From positions 372,001-436,000 of the forward strand of contig OZ244918.1 in the NCBI GenBank assembly GCA_965221865.1: a stretch of DNA of 64,000 bases. Reading direction: 5' to 3'. Below the pieces are notes generated by a model. It had not been told where the DNA came from, searched no databases, and saw only the letters and a list, made by a program, of their open reading frames with translations. A program made the translations under genes and the position numbers. This document shows, piece by piece, positions 23,333 to 31,953 of this stretch (positions are counted from its first letter, which is position 1; the number at the start of each line of letters is the position of its first letter). Origin of the DNA: Poriferisocius sp965221865 (GTDB lineage Bacteria; Actinomycetota; Acidimicrobiia; Acidimicrobiales; Bin134).

Positions 23333-23959
23333 TTAGCTCAACCAGCCAGCTACCAACTCAGGACCACGCACCTGCCATTCCTCTACGGTAATGGCATAGC
23401 GAACATGATCCTCCCAACGACCGTTAATTTCTAAATAGCGCAACGCAACCCCCTCATTGCGTAACCCCAACTTTTCTACCACCCGACGGCTGGCATGGTT
23501 GCGCGGAATAATGTTTATCTGCACCCTGTGTAAACCTAAAATTTCAAAAGCATAATCCAACATCACCACCAAAGCTTCTGGCGCATACTCGTGGCCTGCA
23601 AAACGCTCATCAATCCAATAGCCCACATGAGCAGTTTGAAAAGGGCCACGTTGCACATTTGAGAGGTTCATCTCCCCTATCAAGTGTCCATCAGCAAACA
23701 CCCCAAAGCCGTAGCCGATGTCTATTTCGCGTTCGCGAGCGCGGGTACTACACCGGTTAGCAAAGGCCAAACGGTTTTCCACTACATCAGGCTGTGCTGG
23801 TTGTGCCTGCGGCTCCCAGGGACTAAGCCACTCGCGATTAGCACGGCGCACCGCCTGCCACTCTCCAAAATCGGCTTCAACTAAAGGCCTCAACTCTACA
23901 CGCGTGCCTATGAGCACATTGCGCTTTGCAGAACTTCGAAGCCGCGACCAAGTACGCAT
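23333..23959 (-). CDS. GNAT N-acetyltransferase (RimJ/RimL type)
   Basis: A 208-residue GNAT protein. The strand VELRPLVEADF, the GYWIDERFAGHEYAPEAL acetyl-CoA-binding region and the NHASRRVVEKLGLRNEGV block match the RimJ/RimL group that acetylates N-terminal amino groups of ribosomal or other proteins. The target here is unknown. It follows the Ppx/GppA gene by 16 bases on the same strand and is probably co-transcribed with it. Confidence 0.88.
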   Translation of the reverse strand: MRTWSRLRSSAKRNVLIGTRVELRPLVEADFGEWQAVRRANREWLSPWEPQAQPAQPDVVENRLAFANRCSTRAREREIDIGYGFGVFADGHLIGEMNLSNVQRGPFQTAHVGYWIDERFAGHEYAPEALVVMLDYAFEILGLHRVQINIIPRNHASRRVVEKLGLRNEGVALRYLEINGRWEDHVRYAITVEEWQVRGPELVAGWLS

Positions 23960-23975
23960 TAGGAAACCAATTTAG

Positions 23976-24929
23976 TCAACAACGCTCAACCAGACTGTCC
24001 ACCATTCCATCTAAGATGTCGGACTCCGAGACTAAGCAAGATTCAAACCCAAAATGGCGCATGATCTTCACCAATATGGTCATACCACCTACGATCACAT
24101 CCACCCTTGCTTGCTCTAACCCAGGATTACAAGCCCGGTCTGTGCGGTTCTCAGTGGCTAAGGTACGGAAAACATCTTCAACAGCCCGTTTAGTTAGCTG
24201 AAAATGATGAATCTTGTTGCGCTCATAGAAAGACAAACCTTGCTCTACCGCAGCAGCTGTAGAAACTGTTCCTGCTAACCCTACAAAGGTGCGAGCGCTG
24301 CGCGCTTGAGGCATCTCTATGTCTACGTCATCTAGATGCGTGCCGATTACTGATATACAAGCATGCAACTCTTCGGGTAAGGGCGGATCGGAGTGCAGGT
24401 ACTTTTCGGTGAGTCGCACGCAACCAATATCTAACGACATAGCCGCTTCGCACACAGTGGTACCAACACATAGCTCGGTTGAACCACCCCCAAGGTCTAC
24501 AACCAGAAATGGCCCTAAGCTGGGGTCTAGTTCAGCTGTGGCCCCACGAAAAGACAGCTCGCCTTCAGCTAGCCCACTTAGCAACTCAGGTCTTACCCCT
24601 ACCGCTGCAGTTGCTTGATCAAAAAAATCTTGACAGTTTGTTGCATCGCGAGCAGCAGAGGTAGCAGCTATGCGTACCGAGCTAACTCCATAGTTATCCA
24701 TCACCTGCCGGTAACCATTGAGACACTGCACAGTACGTGCAATTGCTTGTGCGTTTAGCTCGCCGGTTGTATCAACACCTTCGCCAAGCCGTGTGATGGT
24801 CATCAAACGCTCAAGGGTTGTGGTCCCCCCACGGCTCACCAACAAACGCGTAGAGTTAGTGCCGCAATCAATCGCTGCTACTACCGGTGCTTTCACCGTT
24901 TCAGCTTTCAATCTTGCAAATAGCTGCAA
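23976..24929 (-). CDS. Ppx/GppA exopolyphosphatase family protein
   Basis: A 317-residue member of the ASKHA-fold Ppx/GppA family. The phosphate-binding loop is AAIDCGTNSTRLLV, the second glycine-rich motif is VDLGGGSTELCVG, and GLAGTVSTAA follows. It hydrolyses polyphosphate and/or pppGpp; the single-domain length is like the actinobacterial short forms. Its start overlaps the end of the DUF501 gene, a neighbour pair common in actinobacteria. Confidence 0.93.
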   Translation of the reverse strand: MQLFARLKAETVKAPVVAAIDCGTNSTRLLVSRGGTTTLERLMTITRLGEGVDTTGELNAQAIARTVQCLNGYRQVMDNYGVSSVRIAATSAARDATNCQDFFDQATAAVGVRPELLSGLAEGELSFRGATAELDPSLGPFLVVDLGGGSTELCVGTTVCEAAMSLDIGCVRLTEKYLHSDPPLPEELHACISVIGTHLDDVDIEMPQARSARTFVGLAGTVSTAAAVEQGLSFYERNKIHHFQLTKRAVEDVFRTLATENRTDRACNPGLEQARVDVIVGGMTILVKIMRHFGFESCLVSESDILDGMVDSLVERC

Positions 24930-25287
24930 GCTGCTCAGCTACCCAGCGGCCCACTGGATCTGCGCCACCTGCAAGATGCCATGCATAGTGAGCATGTAAG
25001 CATTTCACCCCTTGACGGGTTCCCCCAACACCTCCATAAGGGCGATGCCCTTCGTAGGTTTCAGGAATTGCTAAATCCCGCTCAGCGGCATAGCAACGAT
25101 GCGCTTCGGCTAGTTCTTCGCTATCAACTGCGTCCTCAGCCAAGTGGACTCCTCGGTTAGATTCTAGACGACTAACCCGTAAAACATCGGTTGGATTAAG
25201 CAACCAGTACAAGGTGGGCATAGGCGTGCCGTCATTCAAAAAAGGAGCATTGCGTATCACGCGTGGTGTCCCATCAGGGCTGCGCAC
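24901..25287 (-). CDS. DUF501 family protein
   Basis: A DUF501 protein of unknown function, conserved next to ppx in actinobacteria: NDGTPMPTLYWLLNP, SNRGVHLAEDA, then GGVGGTRQGVKCLHAHYAWH. The GTG at 25287 gives 128 residues but appears to be internal: the frame is open upstream and encodes STDHEQVKALLGRDPQGAYE directly before it, which looks like the family's N-terminus. No ATG, GTG or TTG exists there. A CTG at 25359 overlaps the stop of the preceding gene (CTGA), so initiation at CTG is a possibility. The end overlaps ppx. Confidence 0.88.
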   Translation of the reverse strand: MRSPDGTPRVIRNAPFLNDGTPMPTLYWLLNPTDVLRVSRLESNRGVHLAEDAVDSEELAEAHRCYAAERDLAIPETYEGHRPYGGVGGTRQGVKCLHAHYAWHLAGGADPVGRWVAEQLAAICKIES

Positions 25288-25355
25288 AACTACCTCATAA
25301 GCACCCTGCGGGTCGCGCCCTAAGAGGGCTTTAACCTGCTCGTGGTCTGTACTCC

Positions 25356-26048
25356 TCAGGCCCGCTTGTTCCTTTTACGTTTGATAAGCCTCCGCAGCAA
25401 CCATAGCAACCCAACCACACCTGCTAGAGGACCAAGCCGTTTGGCCATGGGAGCGCCTGCAACATCTAGCAAGTCCACTGCTTCGGCTTCAGGTGAGTTC
25501 ACAGCACGAAGCCCAGGTGCTTGTTGATTTGAGCCATCTGTTTCGTTGCTTGCAGATGTAGAAGTCTCAGCAGAATCCTCCACAGCAGCATCGCTACTAC
25601 CATCATCTGATAAAAGAGCCTCTAGGTTGTCGGCAAACTGCCCCATAATTTTGGCACTCACATCTGGAATTAGGTTGCGTCCTATCTGAGCTACCTTGCC
25701 AGTGATCTTAAGATCTGTAGTTACGCTCACCTTAGTGCTGTCATCACCTATAGCTTCTAACGCAGCGGTGATTTGAGCGCTGGCATTCCCCTGGCCTCTG
25801 GTTTCGCGTCCTTCTGCCAAAATCACCACCTTCAGAGCTTGCTCATCGCGCTCCAAAAAGGTGGCCTTACCCTTGTACTGAGCATTCACCGGGCCAACCT
25901 TTACCTTAACTACCCCGCGATACTCTTCACCATCAATCTCAGTTAGCTGCGCCCCCGGCAAACAAGGTGCTATGCGCTCCACATCGTTGAAGGCTTGCCA
26001 AACATCGCTCGCAGAAGCGCTTACTTGAATTTCGTTGCTCATTTCCAT
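25356..26048 (-). CDS. coxG: CoxG-family SRPBCC protein (CO dehydrogenase subunit G-like)
   Basis: A 230-residue protein. Residues about 1-150 are the SRPBCC/CoxG domain (SASASDVWQAFNDVERIAPC, LPGAQL, the VKVKVGPVNAQYKG block, then IMGQFADNLEALL). An Asp/Ser-rich linker and a C-terminal membrane span (PLAGVVGLLWLLRRLIKRKR) follow, so it is tethered to the membrane. CoxG recruits the CO dehydrogenase to the membrane in known systems. It sits at the downstream end of a cox-type cluster, consistent with that role, though the large catalytic subunit is absent here. Confidence 0.88.
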   Translation of the reverse strand: MEMSNEIQVSASASDVWQAFNDVERIAPCLPGAQLTEIDGEEYRGVVKVKVGPVNAQYKGKATFLERDEQALKVVILAEGRETRGQGNASAQITAALEAIGDDSTKVSVTTDLKITGKVAQIGRNLIPDVSAKIMGQFADNLEALLSDDGSSDAAVEDSAETSTSASNETDGSNQQAPGLRAVNSPEAEAVDLLDVAGAPMAKRLGPLAGVVGLLWLLRRLIKRKRNKRA

Positions 26049-26088
26049 CTTTGTTGATCCTCTCAGGTTTAGATGCCCAAACTAGCGG

Positions 26089-26646
26089 TTAGCTTCTGAA
26101 TTTCAGATCCTCCAGAGTGTCAAAATCCACAGGCTCTCCTTCACATGATACTTCGGTAACCCGCTCAGGGCTCATTTGCATCAACACTCGAGCACCTGCG
26201 TCACCACTAGTTGGCAAAAGCGGCCACACAGCAGCACCCAACTTCACTGGTGGGCTACGGCGAGAACCAAAAACTGCGGTTACTAGATCGCCCGGAAATT
26301 CGGCTACAGCCTGCCAAGCATGAGCGCCTACAAGCGGTTGATCTCCTAAACCGATTACTACAGCATCAAAACCGTCGTTTTCAGCAACAAACACCCCGGC
26401 GCGCAGCGAAGTGGCTTGCCCCAACTCCCAAGAGTGGTTCTGTACAACGATCACATCTTCAGGCAACAAATCACGCAGCTCCACTGCTCCTGTTACAACG
26501 TAAATGACATCAAACTGAGCCTGAAGGGCACCAGCTAAAGAATGTTGTACCACTGTGGACCCACGAAACGGGGCTCTTAGCTTGTGGGTTGGCCCATCAA
26601 AACGACTGCCTGCACCAGCAGCTAGCAAAACAGCAGCCAGGCTCAC
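26089..26646 (-). CDS. MocA/MobA-like molybdenum cofactor nucleotidyltransferase
   Basis: A 185-residue nucleotidyltransferase. The N-terminal LAAVLLAAGAGSRFDGPTHK is the NTP-binding signature, followed by LGQATSLRAG and GLGDQPLV with the metal-binding Asp. The family transfers CMP to molybdopterin (MocA) to make the cytosine-dinucleotide cofactor used by CO dehydrogenase-type enzymes. The GTG start overlaps the stop of the DUF3179 gene (GTGA). Its place inside the cox cluster fits cofactor maturation. Confidence 0.88.
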   Translation of the reverse strand: MSLAAVLLAAGAGSRFDGPTHKLRAPFRGSTVVQHSLAGALQAQFDVIYVVTGAVELRDLLPEDVIVVQNHSWELGQATSLRAGVFVAENDGFDAVVIGLGDQPLVGAHAWQAVAEFPGDLVTAVFGSRRSPPVKLGAAVWPLLPTSGDAGARVLMQMSPERVTEVSCEGEPVDFDTLEDLKFRS

Positions 26647-27935
26647 TGAGTATACACCTCACCTTGGGGATTGAAAGCAGACCAGGCAAACCAAAACTCG
26701 TTAGTGTGTAGGACTTTTTGTAGTTGCGTGCCTGTCAGATCACCTGCAAGAGCTTGACCAAGCAGGTTCCACTCCGAGCCCGTATTGTTATCGATAAACT
26801 GACCATCACCATTTGGCGAGAACTCCAACACAGTGCCGTCTGCTAAGCGCCGGTCAAAAGCCAGCGCAGCGCCTATGTCTTTGCCTTGCCCCGTTTCAAA
26901 GGCATCTAACGCATCGGAGGTGCCAGGCGACCACCACACCACTATCGGCACCTCAGCCACAATATCGTTGATAACCTTTGCGGCCTGCACAGTGCTAAAC
27001 AGATAACCTTTAGCAAAACCGTTGCTGCTAACTCCCACCGTTCGCTCAAGGGCGGGGTAACGATCGTCTAGCTGCGCAGCATCAAAGAAAGCGTAAGGAA
27101 CATCACGTGAGGAATAAAGCACATAAGGATTACCGCCATAGCTGCTTGTTGGCCGCCCTGGTACCGCTAACACCTTGCCGTCGGGGTAAGCATCGGTAAA
27201 ATCACTCCAAGAAACGATCGCCGATGCAATGACCTCTAAGCGGTAACCTGCATAAGCACCAACTAGCCCCGTCCCGCCAATTTGTTGCCACAACGACTCG
27301 GTAGCGTCATCCCACATCACTAGGTCGCTGTTGCGTAAAAGCCCTGAAGTGCCGAAACGCAAGGTTCGCCCATCCACAACAGGGTCAAACACCAAAGCAC
27401 TGTTACAAAGCGGGCAGTAGGTTACAGTAACAGGGCGACCCGCAATCTCATCGTTGACTATCTCATGGACGATAAGCATTGCTAGTGGATAAAAACGAGC
27501 CTCTTGATCTGCTACTAGCACCAACCCAGGCTCTGAGTTAGCCCAACTTACTTCTGCTGTAGACACAAACTCTGGGTTATCTATGGGTGGGATACGATCG
27601 CGAATAGGCACGGTCTGAATGCCGATTAGCAGCTCATCTAGTTCTATAACACGGTTAGAAAAATCGGTTGCCCACCCTTGTGTTACCTCAGCTAACCTCC
27701 CAACAGGGACATCGTTAGCAGCCACTACCGTAGCTGTAACTGCGGGCTCTATGGTTTGGGAAGAAGCTACAGGTGGCGCAGCCGTAACAGACGGTGCAAC
27801 AGTAGGTGAAGCCGTAACTGCTATTTTGGTGGCTGCGGAAAAAGCAGAGCTATCATTAGTGCTATCTGAACATCCAAGCATCACCAATGCAGCTAACCCT
27901 ATCGCTAAAGCGGTCTGTGTTAAATCGAAGTTCAT
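26643..27935 (-). CDS. DUF3179 lipoprotein
   Basis: A 430-residue exported protein with a lipobox (VMLGC, Cys about 22), a Ser/Thr/Val-rich linker and a DUF3179 domain from about 90. The domain shows RDRIPPIDNPEFVSTAE, VTYCPLCNSALVFD (the paired Cys of the family), TSGLLRNSDLVMWDDATESL and VWWSPGTSDALD. The function is unknown. It is embedded in the cox cluster with overlaps on both sides (4-base overlaps with the XdhC gene and with the MocA-like gene), so it is co-translated with maturation factors, which is unusual. Confidence 0.9.
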   Translation of the reverse strand: MNFDLTQTALAIGLAALVMLGCSDSTNDSSAFSAATKIAVTASPTVAPSVTAAPPVASSQTIEPAVTATVVAANDVPVGRLAEVTQGWATDFSNRVIELDELLIGIQTVPIRDRIPPIDNPEFVSTAEVSWANSEPGLVLVADQEARFYPLAMLIVHEIVNDEIAGRPVTVTYCPLCNSALVFDPVVDGRTLRFGTSGLLRNSDLVMWDDATESLWQQIGGTGLVGAYAGYRLEVIASAIVSWSDFTDAYPDGKVLAVPGRPTSSYGGNPYVLYSSRDVPYAFFDAAQLDDRYPALERTVGVSSNGFAKGYLFSTVQAAKVINDIVAEVPIVVWWSPGTSDALDAFETGQGKDIGAALAFDRRLADGTVLEFSPNGDGQFIDNNTGSEWNLLGQALAGDLTGTQLQKVLHTNEFWFAWSAFNPQGEVYTQ

Positions 27936-28732
27936 TGCCTAGCAAAAGGGCGGTGAATAGGGCCTGTTCCGTCTCGCAATGAAGGTGCAGCATGCCCACT
28001 GCGATTAGCGATGATCTCAGCGCACACAGATACCGCTGTTTCTTCTGGGGTGCGCGAACCGATATCCAAGCCAATCGGGGCCATCAAACGTCCTATAGCG
28101 TCTTGGCTTACCCCCACCTCTTGCAAACGCTTCAAACGGGCAGCGTGAGTACGTCTGCTACCCATCACCCCTATGTAACCCACATTGGTGGCCACCGCCC
28201 GCTGCACTGCTGGAACATCAAACTTAGTATCATGCGTCAAAATGCACACTGCATCGTGGCGCCCCAAACGATCTGCATAAACATCAAACACCTCATCAGG
28301 CCAAGCAACCATCACCTCATCGGCCATTGGAAACCGTTTCACAGTGGCAAACATTGCCCGCGCATCAGCTACAACCACCTTGAAGCCCAACAGTTTGGCA
28401 GCCCGAGCTAGCGCTGCGGTGAAATCCACCGCACCAAACACCAACATGATAGGTGGTGGCGCAAACGACTCCACAAACACTGTCAGTTCGCTCTCGTTGG
28501 TTTGACCCTCAGCCCCGTAGTGGCGCACACCAGTGCGTCCTGCGGCTAGTTCTCCTAAAGCATCACCGCGCACAACCTCATCTAAATGTAAATGCCCTAA
28601 ACTCCCCACGTTTTGTTTATCAGGTTCTACAACTAGCTTGGCACCTGCATTTGGGCCTTCAACCACAGTGACTAGAGCAACAGGGCGTTCAGCAACTATC
28701 GCGTCTCGCCAATGCTGGTAAACCTGCGACAC
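27932..28732 (-). CDS. XdhC/CoxI-family maturation protein, long form
   Basis: A protein of about 266 residues from the GTG at 28732; a TTG 48 bases further upstream would overlap the preceding gene. The first part (VALVTVVEGPNAGAKLVVEP) is a degenerate XdhC_CoxI domain and the second (ASCII order IMLVFGAVDFTAALARAAKL, MADEVMVAWP, THDTKFDVPAVQRAV, YIGVMGSRRT, IGLDIGSRTPEETAVS) is the XdhC Rossmann domain. XdhC proteins bind and sulfurate the molybdenum cofactor and deliver it to enzymes of the xanthine/CO dehydrogenase family. It follows the short XdhC protein, with which it probably acts. Confidence 0.88.
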   Translation of the reverse strand: MSQVYQHWRDAIVAERPVALVTVVEGPNAGAKLVVEPDKQNVGSLGHLHLDEVVRGDALGELAAGRTGVRHYGAEGQTNESELTVFVESFAPPPIMLVFGAVDFTAALARAAKLLGFKVVVADARAMFATVKRFPMADEVMVAWPDEVFDVYADRLGRHDAVCILTHDTKFDVPAVQRAVATNVGYIGVMGSRRTHAARLKRLQEVGVSQDAIGRLMAPIGLDIGSRTPEETAVSVCAEIIANRSGHAAPSLRDGTGPIHRPFARQ

Positions 28733-28734
28733 CT

Positions 28735-29049
28735 CTACCAATCCCACGGTTCGATAAATAGGTGGATGGTACCGCCACAAGTAAGCCCTACAGCAAAAGC
28801 CTCATCATCGCTGTAACCAAAACTCACCATACGCCTTGCACCGGTAGCAAGAATGTCTAAAGCCTCAGTAACCACCGCAGCTTCCACACACCCCCCTGAT
28901 ACTGATCCGATCACATCACCATCGCTGCTTACTGCCATAGCTGCACCTGGGTCTCTGGGCCCAGAACCTTCCACGTTTACTACCCGAGCTATTGCCACTT
29001 TGCGACCTTCGGCCCGCCAGTTATCTAGTTGAGTCAAGATTTCTTTCAT
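28735..29049 (-). CDS. XdhC/CoxI-family maturation protein, short form
   Basis: A 104-residue protein containing only the XdhC_CoxI N-terminal domain: VVNVEGSGPRDPGAAMAVSS, then GSVSGGCVEAAVVTEAL and GLTCGGTIHLFIEP. The two conserved Cys motifs (SGGC and TCGG) are present. It overlaps the end of coxE by 4 bases (ATGA) and is followed without a gap by the long XdhC protein. The two together cover what larger XdhC proteins carry on one chain. Confidence 0.9.
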   Translation of the reverse strand: MKEILTQLDNWRAEGRKVAIARVVNVEGSGPRDPGAAMAVSSDGDVIGSVSGGCVEAAVVTEALDILATGARRMVSFGYSDDEAFAVGLTCGGTIHLFIEPWDW

Positions 29050-30158
29050 ACTGTTAACACCTCAGCTAGGCGTTCTAAGGATCGCAGCGAATGTCCCTCG
29101 ATGAACTCGTCTACATGTGGCAAAGCTGCAGCCATACCTTGAGCCAACGGCTGATAGCCTGGGGTTGCTTTAAGCGGGTTCACCCACACCAGTTTATGTG
29201 TTACCCGGTGTAAACGGTTCATCTGCTCGGCCATCACCTCAGGGCTCCCCCGATCCCAACCATCGCTTAGCACCACCACTGTGGCACCCCTCGCCATACC
29301 TCTTATTCCCCACAAATCATTAAACTCACCCAGCGTCTCCCCAATCCGCGTACCACCAGACCAATCGCTCACCGCTGTGGCGGCTGCACTCAAAGCTCTA
29401 TCGGGATCCCGCCACGTTAAATCACGCGTAATACGAGTTAAACGAGTACCGATAGTAAACACTTCCACCTTGCCTCTACCCACCACCGCAGCATGTACAA
29501 AACGTAAAAGAGCTCGTGCATACGACTCCATAGAACCAGAAATGTCCAACATCAGCACCACTTTGCGTAAACGCTCACCAGCTTCATTGCGCCTAAGATA
29601 AATTGGCTCTCCACCGCTGCGAAGAGCCAACCGCACTGTGCGGCGCAAGTCGAGATGACCAACAGGCCGTTTGGTAGGGTTACGCCTGCGCGATCTCCGC
29701 GTGCCCCCTATATAAGCCATTGCTGTCATCAAACGGTGAGCCTCGTCTAGTTCTTCTTTGCTGTACTCGTTGAAGTCCTTTTCGCGTAACACCTCATAAC
29801 GGCTCCACCGCAAAATAACCGATGGATCTATCTGCTGTGAATCTGAACTGTCATCTAATTCACGGGAATCTTCGTTGGCATCATCTACCGCTAATGTGAA
29901 AGGTTGAGGGGCTTCTACAACCGGGAAAGTAACCAAACCATCGCCGTCGTAATAGGCAGCAAAGATTTGGTCGTATAACTCTATTTCTTCTGGGTTGGTT
30001 ATAAGAGTAGCCCGACCTGCCCAGTAAACAGCGCTGCGTTTTGCTAGCCCTAACGCACCTAACGCACAGCAGTAGTCAACCGAAGAACCCACCGCCACCT
30101 CGATACCTGCGCTACGCAGAGAGTACACAAAACCAACGGCTAACTCTGCTGCTTGCAT
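29046..30158 (-). CDS. coxE: VWA-domain protein, CoxE family
   Basis: A 370-residue CoxE-type protein. After an N-terminal helical region and an acidic stretch (about 95-125), the von Willebrand A domain at about 205-345 has the MIDAS motif LDISGSMES, then GTRLTRIT and VVVLSDGWDRG. CoxE works with the MoxR ATPase CoxD in assembly of the CO dehydrogenase active site. It starts 10 bases after coxD and overlaps the short XdhC gene, so the order coxD-coxE-xdhC is tightly coupled. Confidence 0.92.
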   Translation of the reverse strand: MQAAELAVGFVYSLRSAGIEVAVGSSVDYCCALGALGLAKRSAVYWAGRATLITNPEEIELYDQIFAAYYDGDGLVTFPVVEAPQPFTLAVDDANEDSRELDDSSDSQQIDPSVILRWSRYEVLREKDFNEYSKEELDEAHRLMTAMAYIGGTRRSRRRNPTKRPVGHLDLRRTVRLALRSGGEPIYLRRNEAGERLRKVVLMLDISGSMESYARALLRFVHAAVVGRGKVEVFTIGTRLTRITRDLTWRDPDRALSAAATAVSDWSGGTRIGETLGEFNDLWGIRGMARGATVVVLSDGWDRGSPEVMAEQMNRLHRVTHKLVWVNPLKATPGYQPLAQGMAAALPHVDEFIEGHSLRSLERLAEVLTV

Positions 30159-30168
30159 GAAGACAGGT

Positions 30169-31083
30169 TTAGCTAGCTTTAGCGATGGCCTGTTCGATCA
30201 GCACACCAAGACCATGGTCTGCAACCCTTTGCTGATCTTCACGGTATTTAAGCACAGCTCCCAAACTTACTTGGACTATTTCGGAAGTTAACTCGGTTGC
30301 ACCTAGCCTGCCTAAAGCCAAACTCCAATCAATGCTCTCTGCTACCCCGGGCGGCTTATACAAACCCAAATCCCTAAACGCTGCCACGGCCGCTGCTACC
30401 TGTTGCGCTAAACGTTGCTGCACCTGAGGGACTCTACGGGTGATAATGGCTACCTCTCGCTCAAAGCTGGGGTGATCTACCCAGTGATATAAGCAACGCC
30501 GCTTCAACGCATCGTGAACATCACGAGTGCGGTTGGAGGTGATGATCACTTTAGGAGGTTTAGCAGCCACAAAGCTCCCTATCTCGGGCACCGTCACCGC
30601 GTAATCCGACAAAATCTCCAGCAAAAAAGCTTCAAACTCATCATCAGCCCTATCAACTTCATCAATCAATAGCACTGGGGCATTACCAGCCGGCGCAGAA
30701 ATTGCCCGCAGCAGTGGCCGCTTAATCAAAAACCGCTCCGAATAAAGCTCATCTTCTAAAATAGCGGAGGTTTCACTAACTGCAGAACCGGTGGCTTCTT
30801 TAGTGCGGAGATGTAGAAGCTGCCGGGAATAGTCCCACTCGTATACGGCTTGGGCAACATCTATCCCCTCATAGCACTGCAAGCGGATTAGCTCGGTGCC
30901 ATACCAAGCAGCTAAAGCCTTAGCTGTTTGTGTCTTACCCACCCCGGGCTCGCCTTCTAGCAGTAACGGACGATCCAATTCCAGCGCCAAAAACAACGCG
31001 GTGGATAGCCCCTCATCGGCTAGATAGTCTACGCTGGCTAACCCGTCGGCTACCTCTGCGGCTGAAGTAGGTGCAGGGTTCAC
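30169..31083 (-). CDS. coxD: MoxR-family AAA+ ATPase, CoxD
   Basis: A 304-residue MoxR-type AAA+ ATPase: Walker A GEPGVGKTQTAKALA, Walker B VLLIDEVDRADDEFEAFLLE, sensor 1 ITSNRTRDVHDALKRRCLYH. CoxD ATPases drive maturation of the Mo-Cu or Mo site of the CO dehydrogenase family with a CoxE partner, and coxE is the next gene. It begins 45 bases after coxM; nothing recognisable occupies that gap. Confidence 0.93.
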   Translation of the reverse strand: MNPAPTSAAEVADGLASVDYLADEGLSTALFLALELDRPLLLEGEPGVGKTQTAKALAAWYGTELIRLQCYEGIDVAQAVYEWDYSRQLLHLRTKEATGSAVSETSAILEDELYSERFLIKRPLLRAISAPAGNAPVLLIDEVDRADDEFEAFLLEILSDYAVTVPEIGSFVAAKPPKVIITSNRTRDVHDALKRRCLYHWVDHPSFEREVAIITRRVPQVQQRLAQQVAAAVAAFRDLGLYKPPGVAESIDWSLALGRLGATELTSEIVQVSLGAVLKYREDQQRVADHGLGVLIEQAIAKAS

Positions 31084-31128
31084 CGATTAGCCTGTCTGTG
31101 ATATCTCTGCTCTGGGCTAGGTGTGGGT

Positions 31129-31953
31129 TTAGCGGCCAGCGGTTTCAAGTGCCCGGCGGGTAAGCACGCGCGCCAAATGCTCACGATACTCTACGCCAGC
31201 GTTTAAATCAGAAGGTGGGTTGGTGCCCTTGGCTGCGAATTGTGCGGCATCAGCAGCTGACGCACCTTCTGCAAGAGCGACCTCTACACTTGCGGCACGG
31301 ATTGGCATGCTGTCCATGTTAACCAAGCCAACGCCTGCAGTTCCGTTATTGAGTACTGCAGACACACCCACAATAGCCCAGTCTTGAGCACGACGGTTGA
31401 ACTTCTGAAAACCCCATGTTGCATTGGGCATCTTAGGCACTCTGATCTCTGTGAGCATCTCGTCTTCTGCCAATGAGGTTTCCAAAAAACCGGTGAAAAA
31501 ATCGTCTACAGCTATTTCACGCTGCCCCGACGGCCCTGCGGCCACAAAGGTGGCACGCATAGCCAGCATCACCGAAGGGAGGTCTGAGGCTGGGTCTCCG
31601 TGTGCAATAGAACCGCCGATCGTACCCATATGACGTACTTGGGGATCGCCTACGTGGCTTGTTGCTTCAGCCAAAAGCCCTGCTTGCGAACGCACCAGAT
31701 CGCTGGTTTCAACATCACGATGGCGAGTTAAAGCGCCAATGGCTAGATGGTCGCCAGCGTCGTTGATGTAGCTAAGATCATCAATACGCCCGATGTCTAC
31801 TACCACTTCGGGAATCGCTAAACGCAGCTTCATTAGTGGCAGCAACGAGTGCCCACCCGCTAACAGTTTGGCTTCATCACCGTGTGCGGCTAAAGCTGCT
31901 AAAGCTTCGGCAGCCGATTCTGCACGAATGTAATCAAAAGATGCAGGAATCAT
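31129..31953 (-). CDS. coxM: FAD-binding medium subunit, CoxM-type
   Basis: A 274-residue molybdopterin-dehydrogenase FAD-binding subunit. The two FAD motifs are AGGHSLLPLMKLRLA and TIGGSIAHGDPASDLP, followed by the CO-dehydrogenase flavoprotein C-terminal domain. It passes electrons from the iron-sulfur subunit to the quinone pool or another acceptor. Its ATG overlaps the coxS stop (ATGA), so S and M are translated together. The large molybdenum subunit, normally beside these two genes, is missing between S and M and after M. Confidence 0.94.
   Translation of the reverse strand: MIPASFDYIRAESAAEALAALAAHGDEAKLLAGGHSLLPLMKLRLAIPEVVVDIGRIDDLSYINDAGDHLAIGALTRHRDVETSDLVRSQAGLLAEATSHVGDPQVRHMGTIGGSIAHGDPASDLPSVMLAMRATFVAAGPSGQREIAVDDFFTGFLETSLAEDEMLTEIRVPKMPNATWGFQKFNRRAQDWAIVGVSAVLNNGTAGVGLVNMDSMPIRAASVEVALAEGASAADAAQFAAKGTNPPSDLNAGVEYREHLARVLTRRALETAGR

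Noticed and set aside
27932..29049. Frameshift splitting a single XdhC gene
   Set aside because: Each part has complete and different domains, the short one ends properly, and two XdhC-type genes in succession are known from cox clusters.
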